From Nonomuraea sp. NEAU-A123 (GTDB lineage Bacteria > Actinomycetota > Actinomycetes > Streptosporangiales > Streptosporangiaceae), in assembly GCF_018603905.1 (NCBI RefSeq), contig NZ_JAHFZZ010000026.1:98637-162636 (forward strand): a stretch of 64,000 nt of DNA, written 5' to 3'. A program made the translations under genes and the position numbers. Every line of letters starts with the position of its first letter. The first letter of the stretch is position 1. The notes beneath the pieces are model-generated. The model was not told the DNA's origin. It saw nothing but the letters and a program-made list of their open reading frames with translations, and searched no databases. Shown here in pieces: positions 9,043 through 17,738 of the stretch.

Positions 9043-10152
9043 ATGCGGATCCTGCACACCTCCGACTGGCACCTGGGGCGATCGTTCCATCGCGAGAGCC
9101 TGCTCGAGGGCCAGGCCGCGTTCATCGATCACCTGATCGAGACGGTGCGCGCCGAGCGGGTCGACGTGGTGGTGGTGTCGGGCGACGTCTACGACCGGGC
9201 CCTGCCGCCGGTCGACGCGGTCGCGCTGTGCGGCGACGCGCTGCGCCGCCTGATGGGCACCGGCGCCCGCACCGTGCTCATCAGCGGCAACCACGACTCG
9301 GCGCGGCGGCTCGGGTTCGGCGCCGACCTGATCGACGCCGCCGGGGTCCACCTGCGCACCGACCCGTCCCGCGCCTGGGAGCCGATCCTCGTGGACGACG
9401 TCGCCTTCTACGGCATCCCCTACCTGGAGCCCGAGCTGGTCCGCGGTCCGTGGGAGCTGCCCGACCGCAGCCACACCGCCGCACTGTCCCATGCCATGGC
9501 ACACGTACGTGCCGATGCCGTACGACACCGCCACTCCGTCGTCCTGGCCCACGCCTTCGTCACCGGGGGAGAGGCCAGCGACAGCGAGCGCGACATCAGC
9601 GTGGGCGGGGTGGCGCACGTGCCGCTGTCGGCGTTCGACGGGGTCGACTATGTCGCGCTCGGCCACCTGCACGGCCGCCAGCGGATGTCGGAGACGGTCC
9701 GCTACTCCGGCTCGCCCCTGGCCTACTCCTTCTCGGAGGTCAACCAGAAGAAGGGGTCGTGGCTGGTCACGCTCGGCTCAACCGTCGACTTCGTACCCGC
9801 GCCCGTGCCCCGCCCGGTCGGCCGCCTGCGCGGCCTGCTGGAGGACCTCCTGACATTCCCGGAATACGCCCCTATGGAAGACCACTGGCTCCAGGTCATC
9901 CTGACCGACCCGATCCGCCCCAAATCCGCCATGGACCGGCTGCGCGCCCGCTTCCCCCACACCCTCGCCCTCTCGTTCGAGCCCTCAGGCGGCGGTCCCG
10001 CCGCCCAGCCCGCACGGCTCAGCGGGCGGCCCGAGGCGGAGGTGGCACTCGATTTCGTCCGGGAGGTACGCGGCGAGCCTGCCGCACCTGACGAGGAAGA
10101 CCTGCTAAGACAGGCCATCGAGGCATCCCGGGTGAAGGAGACGATGGCGTAG
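9043..10152 (+). CDS. sbcD: Exonuclease SbcD
   Basis: A 369-residue metallophosphoesterase, the nuclease subunit of the SbcCD complex, which cleaves DNA hairpins and double-strand ends. The metal ligands are visible in order: TSDWHLG at residues 6-12, VSGDVYDR, LISGNHDS, AHAFVTGG and GHLHGRQ. The ATG at 9043 is preferred to a TTG at 9013 because the protein then begins MRILHTSDWH as in other SbcD proteins. The stop codon is immediately followed by the sbcC start, so the two are coupled. Confidence 0.95.
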   Translation: MRILHTSDWHLGRSFHRESLLEGQAAFIDHLIETVRAERVDVVVVSGDVYDRALPPVDAVALCGDALRRLMGTGARTVLISGNHDSARRLGFGADLIDAAGVHLRTDPSRAWEPILVDDVAFYGIPYLEPELVRGPWELPDRSHTAALSHAMAHVRADAVRHRHSVVLAHAFVTGGEASDSERDISVGGVAHVPLSAFDGVDYVALGHLHGRQRMSETVRYSGSPLAYSFSEVNQKKGSWLVTLGSTVDFVPAPVPRPVGRLRGLLEDLLTFPEYAPMEDHWLQVILTDPIRPKSAMDRLRARFPHTLALSFEPSGGGPAAQPARLSGRPEAEVALDFVREVRGEPAAPDEEDLLRQAIEASRVKETMA

Positions 10153-13100
10153 ATGCGGCCGCACCGGCTCTCGCTCACGGCCTTCGGGTCCTTCCCCGGT
10201 TCGGAGACGGTCGACTTCGACGCGCTGACGGAGGCGGGTCTCTTCCTCGTCCACGGACCCACGGGCGCGGGCAAGACCACGATCCTCGACGCCCTGTGCT
10301 TCGCCCTCTACGGCCAGGTCCCGGGCCAGCGCAACAGCGCCCGCGCGCTGCGCTGCGACCACGCCCCGCCGTCCGTCGGGCCTTCGGTCTCGCTCGAGGT
10401 GTCAGTGCGTGGCCGCTTACTGCGCATCCAGCGTTCTCCGGTGTGGCAGCGGCCCAAGCTGCGCGGGTCCGGGTTCACCGAGGAGAAGGCCAAGGTCATC
10501 GTCGAGGAACGGGTCGGCTCCTCCTGGCACGGCCTGACGACCCGCGCCGACGAGGCAGGGGACCTGGTGGGCGGGCTGCTCGGCATGAACGCCGACCAGT
10601 TCTGCCAGGTCGCGATGCTGCCGCAGGGCGATTTCGCCAGGTTCCTGCGCGCCGATGGGGATGACCGGCGGCGGCTGCTGGAGCGGTTGTTCACCGTGAA
10701 GGTGTTCACCCAGACGGAGTCCTGGCTGGCCGAACACCGCAAGACGTCCTGGCGGGAGCAGCAGGAGCTGCGACAGCAGGTGGACTTCGCGATCCAGCGA
10801 CTGGAGGAGGCAGCAGGCGACCTCACGCCGACCGCCATCACCGCGCCGGACACTGTCGTTGCGGACAATCCCACCCCGGACGCCGCTTTGCCGTCTGCTG
10901 GTGCCCTTTTCGATCTGCCCGCAGACACCTCCGCTGGCCCGGACACTTCCGGCAGCCGCCGGTCAGCGCAGGAGGCAGCCGCCTCGCCCGGTTCCGGCAC
11001 CGTCCCGCCCGGTTCCGACACGGAGCCGCCCGATGCGGACACCGACCCGATCGGGTGGGCCGGAGCGCTGCTCGCTGCCGCCCGTGCTGTCGTCGTCCGT
11101 ACGACCGAGCAACACGAGTCGGCGGGGCACGCGCTGCGTTCGGCGCGTTCCCGCTTCGAGCAGGCGACGTCGCTGGCCGACCGCCAGCGCCGCCACGCCG
11201 AGGCTCTGACTCTGCGCCGCACCCTCGACGAGCGAGCCGAAGAACGCGCCGAACTCCAGGCCATCCTCGACGACGCCGCCCGCGCGGACCGCGTACTCCC
11301 GCTCATCCGAGCCGCCCGCCAGCGCGCCGAAGCCGCCGCCAAGTCCCACGCCCTGGCCACCGACGCCGTCGCCCGCGCCCACCCCCTCCTGAAAACCACC
11401 TTCACGCGCGCATCCGCTCACGCGCCCGCCGTAGACGCGCCCGCGGCCTACCCCGTTGACTGGCCGCTCGCCGACCCCTCCCACACGCCCTCAGACGAGG
11501 AGGGCGTGTCCCACGACGGCGCTCTGGCGCTGCCTCGGGGTGCGAACCTGGTCGGATGGGTCGAGCCCGAGCGGCTTCGCGCCATGGAGCGGGACCGGCA
11601 GGCGGAAATAGCCCGCCTGTCCGAGCTGCTCACCGAGGAGGCCAGACTGCTGGTGGTCCGGCGAGACCTCCAGCGCGTCGAGGAGGAGCTGACCGGGCTG
11701 GTCGCCGAGGACGAGACCGCCGCCGCCCGGCTCGCCGCCCTGCCCGCACTCGTAGATGAGGCCGAACGGAAGCTGGCCCAGGCCCGGCTGGACGCCGCCC
11801 GAATCCCGGCGGCCGAGGCCGTACGGACCGCGGCGGCCGAGCTGATCGGCGTCGACCGGGAGCTGGCCAGGCTGGCCACGGAGTTCGGCGAGCTGACCCA
11901 GCGGGAGGCCGAGGTGGCCGCCGCCGACGCGGAGCTGCCCGCCCGGCTGGCCGACGTCAACACCCGCCTCGCCGAGGTACGGGCCGAGGCAGCCGCCATC
12001 CCCGCCGCCGTCGCGACGCTGGAAGCCGCCAGGGCCGTACGGGATGCCGCCCACCGCGGTGAGACCCTCGCCGCCGAGCTGGAGTCGGCCGCCGCCGCCC
12101 ACCAGTCGCTCGTGGACCGAGCCCAGGGCCTGCGCGAACACTGGCTGGACGTACGGCAGGCACGCATCGACGGCATGGCCGCCGAGCTGGCACGCGACCT
12201 GTCCGACGGCAGCCCGTGCGCCGTGTGCGGCTCCGACCACCACCCCCACCCGGCCTCACCCGCCCCCAGCGCCCCGTCCGCCGACGACGAGCAGGCGGCG
12301 GAGAGCGCCCACGAAGCGGCCCTGTCCGAACGAGAGGCGGCCGAACGCGCACTCGCCTCCCTCGAATCCCGCCACGCCGACGCCGTGTCAGCCGCAGGCG
12401 CCCTCGACACCGGCACAGCGGAGTCCGCAGCGCTCCAAGCACAGGAGCAACTGGCCCGCCTGGAGTCGATCGCCGAACGCGAGCCCGCCCTGGCCGCCGA
12501 GCTGGACCACATCGAAACGGAACGCGAACGCGTCCGGGACCAATCCCGCGAACTCGGCGAACTCCTCACGGCCCACCGCACCCACCGCACCCACTTCCAG
12601 GCCGAACGCACCCGCCTCGTCACCCGCCTCCTCCAAAGCGGCCTCCTCGACACCCACCTCCCCGCCACCGACACAAACGTCTCCGCCACCGACACCGGCC
12701 GCTCCACGGGGTCCGCCCAGTCCGACTCCCAAGCCGACCTCCGGGCAGAGGACGGAGCTGACGGCTCAGCGCAGGGTCGGGCCGAGCGGGGCGTGACCTC
12801 TGGCGAGGTGGCCGATGGTGGGGGAGTGGAGATCGGTCCTGAGCTGGCGCCCGCTGTTCTGGCGGTGGCCGAGGAGGAGTTGGAGAGGCTCCGGGTGTCG
12901 GCCGGGTTGGAGGCTGGGCTGGCAAAGGAGGCCGCCGGGCTCAGTCAGGAGCGGGTGGCGCTGGAAGAGCGGGTGCGCCGCGTGAGCGCCCGTCTGGCGG
13001 CCGGGCGTACCAGACAAGAGGAGCTCAGCGGTGACGCCGGACGACTGACCGCGCGGCTCGACAGCGCGCGCGGCGACGACTCGACCCTCACAGCCCGCCT

Positions 13101-14106
13101 GTCCAGGCTGAACGACGAGGCCGAGCTGCTGCGGGAGGCCCTTGAAGCCACGCTGGCGGCCGTCGCCGCCGAGGCTGAGCGGGTCAGGGCGGTGGAGGCG
13201 GCCGGGCGGGCGGCTCTGGAGGCGGGGTTCGACGACGTCGCCGACGTGGAGGCCGCCGCCAGGAGCGAGTACGAGCGGGAGGGCAAGGCGGAGCTGCTGC
13301 GGCGGCTCGACGCGCAGCACGCGGCCGTGACCAGCACGCTGGCCGATCCCGAGCTGGTCGCCGCCGCGCAGCAGGACATACCCGATCTGGCCGCCGCCGA
13401 GGCAGCACGCGACGAAGCCGAGCGGGCGCACACAGCGCTGGCGTCGGCCCGGGACCAGGCCGCACAGCGCGAACGGCGGGTGGCCGAGCTGGGCGCGGAA
13501 CTGTCGACGTGCATTGACCGGTGGCAGCCCGCCGCCGACCGGCATCGGCTGGCCGAGCGGCTGGCGGCGCTGGCCAGCGGCACGTCGAGCGACAACCAGT
13601 GGAGCATGAGCCTGTCGTCGTTCGTGCTCGGCGAACGGCTCCGGCAGGTGGTCGACGCCGCCAACGAGCGCCTCGACCACATGTCGGCCGGACGCTACCT
13701 GCTCCGGCACGACCTGCGGAAGACGGCCGGGGCCAGAGGGCGTTCCGGGGGCGGGCTGGGGTTGCGGGTGGCCGACGGGTGGACGGGTGTCGACCGCGAC
13801 CCGGCCACGCTGTCGGGCGGGGAGAGCTTCATCACGTCCCTCGCTCTCGCGCTCGGGCTGGCCGACGTGGTCACCGCCGAAGCCGGCGGGGCGGAGATCG
13901 GCACGCTCTTCGTGGACGAGGGCTTCGGCACGCTCGACGAGGACACGCTCGACGGCGTGCTCGACATCCTCGACGGGCTGCGTGACGGAGGCCGGGCGGT
14001 CGGCATCATCAGTCACGTCGCCGAGCTCCGCTCCCGGGTCCCGGCGCAGCTCAAGGTCTCCAAGACGCGTACCGGATCCACCCTGTCGGCGGTCGGCGTA
14101 GGCTGA
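10153..14106 (+). CDS. sbcC: Exonuclease SbcC (SMC/Rad50-like ATPase)
   Basis: A 1317-residue ATPase partner of SbcD. Walker A is GPTGAGKTT at residues 35-43, the zinc hook CAVC is at 689-692, the signature LSGGES is at 1220-1225 and Walker B LFVDEGF follows near 1252-1258. Long Glu/Ala/Arg coiled coils run on either side of the hook. The protein is longer than most SbcC proteins (about 1000-1100): two Pro/Ser/Thr/Asp-rich stretches interrupt the coils, near residues 230-295 and 830-895. It starts on the base after the sbcD stop. Confidence 0.94.
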   Translation: MRPHRLSLTAFGSFPGSETVDFDALTEAGLFLVHGPTGAGKTTILDALCFALYGQVPGQRNSARALRCDHAPPSVGPSVSLEVSVRGRLLRIQRSPVWQRPKLRGSGFTEEKAKVIVEERVGSSWHGLTTRADEAGDLVGGLLGMNADQFCQVAMLPQGDFARFLRADGDDRRRLLERLFTVKVFTQTESWLAEHRKTSWREQQELRQQVDFAIQRLEEAAGDLTPTAITAPDTVVADNPTPDAALPSAGALFDLPADTSAGPDTSGSRRSAQEAAASPGSGTVPPGSDTEPPDADTDPIGWAGALLAAARAVVVRTTEQHESAGHALRSARSRFEQATSLADRQRRHAEALTLRRTLDERAEERAELQAILDDAARADRVLPLIRAARQRAEAAAKSHALATDAVARAHPLLKTTFTRASAHAPAVDAPAAYPVDWPLADPSHTPSDEEGVSHDGALALPRGANLVGWVEPERLRAMERDRQAEIARLSELLTEEARLLVVRRDLQRVEEELTGLVAEDETAAARLAALPALVDEAERKLAQARLDAARIPAAEAVRTAAAELIGVDRELARLATEFGELTQREAEVAAADAELPARLADVNTRLAEVRAEAAAIPAAVATLEAARAVRDAAHRGETLAAELESAAAAHQSLVDRAQGLREHWLDVRQARIDGMAAELARDLSDGSPCAVCGSDHHPHPASPAPSAPSADDEQAAESAHEAALSEREAAERALASLESRHADAVSAAGALDTGTAESAALQAQEQLARLESIAEREPALAAELDHIETERERVRDQSRELGELLTAHRTHRTHFQAERTRLVTRLLQSGLLDTHLPATDTNVSATDTGRSTGSAQSDSQADLRAEDGADGSAQGRAERGVTSGEVADGGGVEIGPELAPAVLAVAEEELERLRVSAGLEAGLAKEAAGLSQERVALEERVRRVSARLAAGRTRQEELSGDAGRLTARLDSARGDDSTLTARLSRLNDEAELLREALEATLAAVAAEAERVRAVEAAGRAALEAGFDDVADVEAAARSEYEREGKAELLRRLDAQHAAVTSTLADPELVAAAQQDIPDLAAAEAARDEAERAHTALASARDQAAQRERRVAELGAELSTCIDRWQPAADRHRLAERLAALASGTSSDNQWSMSLSSFVLGERLRQVVDAANERLDHMSAGRYLLRHDLRKTAGARGRSGGGLGLRVADGWTGVDRDPATLSGGESFITSLALALGLADVVTAEAGGAEIGTLFVDEGFGTLDEDTLDGVLDILDGLRDGGRAVGIISHVAELRSRVPAQLKVSKTRTGSTLSAVGVG

Positions 14107-14134
14107 CGATCTCAGAGGCGCGGTACTCTCGGGC

Positions 14135-14743
14135 GTGTCTGAAACCACCACCGCACCACCACCGTTACCGGAGCTCACCCGGGTGCTGATCGGCCCCCCG
14201 GGATGGGTGCTGCATTCCCTGGTCGCGCTGGCCGGGCTGATCATACTGAACGACTACAGCCTGCCTGGCGGCGGCGGCTTCATCGGCTTGCTGCTGGGGC
14301 TCGCGATCGCGCTCTGCACCGTCATCGTGTGGACCGCCCGATTCGGGGTGGGTCTGCTGCGTTCGGACGGTCGTCCCAGGTTGCGCAGGCACTGGCCGCG
14401 CTGGTTGACCGCGCCGATCATGGGGGTGGCCGTGATCGGGCTGGTGTACTTCGATGTGCCGTCCACTGCCCGGTTCGCGCTGTCCGAGTCGAGCCTGGAG
14501 GACTTCGCGCGCACGGTCGCCTCGCAGGCAGAGGAGACGGAGATCGGTGACACGTGGGTAGGGCTCTATCCGCTGACGTCGATCGAGCCGAACGAGGGCG
14601 GGGCGCGGTTCCTGGTGAGTGGCACCGGCTTCCTGGACCAGTACGGGTTCGCCTGGAGCCCGAAGGGGCCGCCACCAGAGGAGAGCCACACTGGATATAC
14701 GCACATGGACGGCCCCTGGTACCTGTGGGTGAGCAAATTTTGA
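14135..14743 (+). CDS. Hypothetical membrane protein
   Basis: A 202-residue protein I do not recognise. After a Pro-rich head it has three hydrophobic segments (about residues 27-45, 47-68 and 92-108) and then a soluble C-terminal domain of about 90 residues, probably extracytoplasmic, with a GLYPLTSIEPNEGGARFLV segment. The GTG start at 14135 gives a start close to the sbcC end (28-base gap), so it may be read through from sbcDC. It overlaps the next small gene by four bases (TTGA). Confidence 0.65.
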   Translation: MSETTTAPPPLPELTRVLIGPPGWVLHSLVALAGLIILNDYSLPGGGGFIGLLLGLAIALCTVIVWTARFGVGLLRSDGRPRLRRHWPRWLTAPIMGVAVIGLVYFDVPSTARFALSESSLEDFARTVASQAEETEIGDTWVGLYPLTSIEPNEGGARFLVSGTGFLDQYGFAWSPKGPPPEESHTGYTHMDGPWYLWVSKF

Positions 14744-14943
14744 GGGTGCCCGGCACGCCGCTCCTGTGGATCTTCCTGGCCGCCGCGCCGCTGGTCCCCG
14801 TGTACTTCCTTTCGGGGGAACTCATCCTGCTGGCGGCGCTGATCGTCGCGCTGGTCGCCATGGTCGCCGCCGTTACCCGGGCCTACCAGGACGCGGCCCT
14901 GATCCAGGCCGCGGAAGACCGGACCCGGGACGCGGAAGAATGA
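14740..14943 (+). CDS. Small two-helix membrane protein
   Basis: A 67-residue protein made almost wholly of two hydrophobic segments (PLLWIFLAAAPLVPVYFL and ILLAALIVALVAMVAAV) and a charged tail. The TTG at 14740 overlaps the upstream stop; a GTG at 14746 is the alternative. Tight coupling to the upstream membrane protein suggests the two are made together. Function unknown. Confidence 0.5.
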   Translation: MRVPGTPLLWIFLAAAPLVPVYFLSGELILLAALIVALVAMVAAVTRAYQDAALIQAAEDRTRDAEE

Positions 14944-14968
14944 CGCGGTTCGGCGTTCGCGCGGTGTC

Positions 14969-15361
14969 TCAGCGGGGGATCGGCAGCACGCGGTCGGGGT
15001 GGTCCTGCCGGCGTGCCTCACCATCCGGGTAGATGCGCCACGAATCGCCCGACGCCAGCAGTATCGGGCTCCGCCACGCCTCGGTCGGGTGAGGGAGCTC
15101 GATGTGCCGGACCCGTTGCGACGCGTCCCAGATCAGCAGTCCGCGTACGTCACCGAGCAGATTGATCTTGACCGGGTCGTGCAGCGGATGGTCCCACAGG
15201 CCGCCGAGCTCGGCATAGACGACGCGATCGTCCAGCCATTCGGCGAACTGCTCGCACAGCGGGCCCATGTCCTGATCACACGGCACCGGCACCGGGTCGC
15301 CGTCGACCCAGAGCAGCGCGCCGATCCAGTTCGGTCCCTGAAGCAGCGCCTCAGGACTCAT
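14969..15361 (-). CDS. Hypothetical protein, 130 residues
   Basis: A soluble, acidic protein rich in Trp, Asp and Pro, with no signal peptide or membrane helix and no domain I can name. The composition and codon use (strong third-position GC) support a real gene. It is convergent with the small membrane protein at 14740-14943 and divergent from the DapA-family gene at 15506. It could be an immunity-type or SUKH-like protein, but I see no defining motif. Confidence 0.6.
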   Translation of the reverse strand: MSPEALLQGPNWIGALLWVDGDPVPVPCDQDMGPLCEQFAEWLDDRVVYAELGGLWDHPLHDPVKINLLGDVRGLLIWDASQRVRHIELPHPTEAWRSPILLASGDSWRIYPDGEARRQDHPDRVLPIPR

Positions 15362-15505
15362 CCCGGCCGGCCACTGTTGTCGCCGCCGTCACACTCCACA
15401 TCCTGGATCTCTGTGACGCCGCGAGTCCAGTGGTTCGGTCGTTCCGCGCTGCCGCAGCGGTTCCGTGCCACGTTCGCGCGTTCCGCCTCTCCTATATTTC
15501 GGTCT

Positions 15506-16435
15506 ATGCAGTCATTTCTTACGCGCAAGTCCCTCAGCGGTACGTGGGGCACCGTCCTGCTGCCGCTCCGCTCCGACGACTCCATCGACTTCGCCCGGCT
15601 GGCCGACGAGCTGGACCGGCTGGCCGCCGTGGGTCTGGACGGCGTGTACGCGCACGGCACGGCGGGGGAGTTCCACGCGTTATCCGATCAGGAATACCAG
15701 CAGGTCAACGAGCTGCTCGCGGAGCGGTGCGCGGGGCTGCCGTTCCAGATAGGCGCCAGTCACATGAGCGCCACCACCTGCCTGCGACGGGTGGAGCTCG
15801 CCCGCGAGCTCCGGCCCGGGGCCATCCAGGTGATCCTGCCTGACTGGGCGCCACCGTCGCGGGCCGAGGTGGTGACCTTCCTCGAGCGGGTTGCCGAGGT
15901 CGCCGACCCCGTGCCGCTGGTGCTGTACAACCCGCCGCACGCCAAGACCCGCCTCACGCCCGCCGACTTCGGCATGCTGGCCGCCCGGGTCCCCGCGCTG
16001 GTCGGGGTGAAGGTCGCGGGCGGCGACGCGGGTTGGTATCGCGAGATGCTGAACGAGGCGGCCGACCTGCCGCTGTTCGTGGCGGGGCACACCCTCGCCA
16101 CCGGCATGGAACTGGGCGCGGCGGGGTCCTACTCCAACATCGCGGCGTTCAGCCCGGCCGGCGCCATGGCCTGGCAGCACCTCATGCGCACCGCTCCGGC
16201 GGCGGCGCGCGACGTGGAACGCCGGATCGGCCGCTTCTTCGCCGAGCACGTCCGGCCCCTCGCGTCCGGGGGCTACGCCAACCCGGCGCTCGACAAGTTC
16301 CTCGCCCATGTCGGCGGCTGGGCGGACATCGGCACCCGGGTCCGCTGGCCGTACCGCTCGGTAGCGGAGCAGCACGCCGAACGACTCCGCCCGATCGCCA
16401 GAATGGCCCTACCGGAGCTGTTCCCCGCGCCGTAG
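15506..16435 (+). CDS. DapA/N-acetylneuraminate lyase family aldolase
   Basis: A 309-residue class I aldolase-fold enzyme. The Schiff-base lysine is K169 (VGVKVAGG) and the catalytic tyrosine is Y141 (VLYNPP), 28 residues apart as in DapA. The N-terminal GTxGE block reads AHGTAGEFHAL. Family members condense or cleave pyruvate adducts; substrate cannot be read off, and no lysine or sialic acid genes are near. The ATG at 15506 starts the conserved region; upstream in-frame sequence lacks family similarity. Stands alone, with a lipoprotein gene ten bases downstream. Confidence 0.85.
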   Translation: MQSFLTRKSLSGTWGTVLLPLRSDDSIDFARLADELDRLAAVGLDGVYAHGTAGEFHALSDQEYQQVNELLAERCAGLPFQIGASHMSATTCLRRVELARELRPGAIQVILPDWAPPSRAEVVTFLERVAEVADPVPLVLYNPPHAKTRLTPADFGMLAARVPALVGVKVAGGDAGWYREMLNEAADLPLFVAGHTLATGMELGAAGSYSNIAAFSPAGAMAWQHLMRTAPAAARDVERRIGRFFAEHVRPLASGGYANPALDKFLAHVGGWADIGTRVRWPYRSVAEQHAERLRPIARMALPELFPAP

Positions 16436-16445
16436 CGTCCCGGGA

Positions 16446-16916
16446 GTGAGAATCCGGCAACTGGCGCCCGTCATAGCGTCTCTCCTCCTGGCCGGTACGG
16501 TGGCCGCCTGCACGTCCGCGCCTCCGACGGCTCGGTCATCGCAACGGGATGCCGCCTCGCCGGGCAATCCATCCCAGACCGAAGTGAGCACATCGCCACC
16601 AGGCGAGGCCGGTCCGCTGCGGGTGCCGAGTATGGACGCGGGCACCACATCCCTGCTCGCCGCGGGGCCGACCAAGGGATCTCGCCAGGTCGGTGTCATC
16701 CCCGGCGGTAAGGGGAGCGTCTGGGTGCTGTTCGACTGCCGGGGGGCGGGAAAGGCGGAGATCATCGTGGAGTCGGTGGTGAACATGCCGTTCACCTGCT
16801 TGGCGGAGTCGCTCACACCGACCCTGAACAAGCTCGACCTCACGTCCAAGAAGGCATTGCGGATCCGTGTTCGGGCCCCCGACTCGGTCGAATGGGCCTT
16901 GCGGGTTACACAGTGA
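16446..16916 (+). CDS. Hypothetical secreted lipoprotein
   Basis: A 156-residue protein with a lipoprotein signal (SLLLAGTVAAC, cysteine near residue 22), then a Ser/Thr/Pro-rich linker to about residue 60, then a small beta-rich domain with two cysteines (VLFDCRG and PFTCLAE) that could form a disulfide. The GTG start gives the signal peptide directly. No known family recognised. A strong hairpin follows the stop. Confidence 0.7.
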   Translation: MRIRQLAPVIASLLLAGTVAACTSAPPTARSSQRDAASPGNPSQTEVSTSPPGEAGPLRVPSMDAGTTSLLAAGPTKGSRQVGVIPGGKGSVWVLFDCRGAGKAEIIVESVVNMPFTCLAESLTPTLNKLDLTSKKALRIRVRAPDSVEWALRVTQ

Positions 16917-16920
16917 GGCT

Positions 16921-16945
16921 TCAGGGCCGCGTCACGCGGCCCTGA
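16921..16945. terminator. Bidirectional hairpin terminator
   Basis: CAGGGCCGCG (16922-16931) pairs perfectly with CGCGGCCCTG (16935-16944) around a three-base loop, with one more pair outside. It lies between the stops of two convergent genes (16916 and 16947), so it can end transcription from both sides. There is no clear U tract, as is common in GC-rich actinobacteria. Confidence 0.75.
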
Positions 16946-16946
16946 G

Positions 16947-17738
16947 TCAGACGAGTGTGGGGTTGGCCGGAATGTCGTCGCGGAGCGAGGTCTCGGACAA
17001 GGGGGCCGCGAGCTGGTGTTCGACGACTTCGGCCAGGTTGGTGTCCATGTCCGGCCCGTAGAGGTCCTCGGCGAGGTTGAGGTGGCGGCGCATCGCCTCG
17101 CGGGCGCCGTCGGGGTCGCGGTCGAGGATGTGCTCCAGGATCACGGTGTGCAGGGGCTCGCCGGCGGCGCGGACTTCGCGGTCGCTGAGGCTGCGCAGCA
17201 TCAGGCCGTAGGCGAGGTCCTGGATCGCGGTGAACATCATGTGGATGACCGGGTTGCCGGAGGCCCTGGCGATGGTCTCGTGGAAGGTGAGGTCGACGCG
17301 TGCCCTGGCGTGCAGGTTGCCCGGCTGCGCGAAGAGCTGGTGGATGCGCAGCAGGTCGGTCCGGTCCTGCTTGGTCGCGTTGATCGCGGCCAGGCCGGCG
17401 GCCTCGGTCTCCAGCATGACGCGGGCGCGCATGAGCTGCCGGGCGGTGACGCCCGCCGCGCGGGCCGCGAGGTTCATCGGCCGCATCAGGTTCTCCGCCG
17501 TGTAGTGGCGGACGAAGCTGCCGCGTTTCGGCGAGACCTCGACGAGCCCACGTTCCTGCAGGGCCTTGAGCGCCTCCCGGATGACGGGGCGGCTGACGGT
17601 GAACTCGGTCGCCAGGTCGCGTTCGGACGGCAGGCGGACCCCGGGGGCCCAGCCTCCGGTCAGGATCCGGTTCTCGAGTACGGCGATGAGCGTACTCAGG
17701 TTCGTCGTCGACGGTGTCTTCCCGCGCCCAGCGGTCAT
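16947..17738 (-). CDS. GntR-family regulator, FadR (FCD) subfamily
   Basis: A 263-residue regulator. The N-terminal winged helix has LPSERDLATEFTVSRPVIREALKAL near residues 35-60, and the C-terminal all-helical FCD domain carries the usual metal/ligand histidines (FHETIAR, HTVILEHI, RRHLNL). The ATG at 17738 overlaps the ATPase stop by four bases, so it is the last gene of the sugar operon that starts at 22999. It is the likely binder of the two TGGTCTTACCA sites at 23023 and 23097, since FadR-type proteins prefer TGGT-N-ACCA palindromes. Ligand probably a sugar acid, by inference. Confidence 0.88.
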   Translation of the reverse strand: MTAGRGKTPSTTNLSTLIAVLENRILTGGWAPGVRLPSERDLATEFTVSRPVIREALKALQERGLVEVSPKRGSFVRHYTAENLMRPMNLAARAAGVTARQLMRARVMLETEAAGLAAINATKQDRTDLLRIHQLFAQPGNLHARARVDLTFHETIARASGNPVIHMMFTAIQDLAYGLMLRSLSDREVRAAGEPLHTVILEHILDRDPDGAREAMRRHLNLAEDLYGPDMDTNLAEVVEHQLAAPLSETSLRDDIPANPTLV

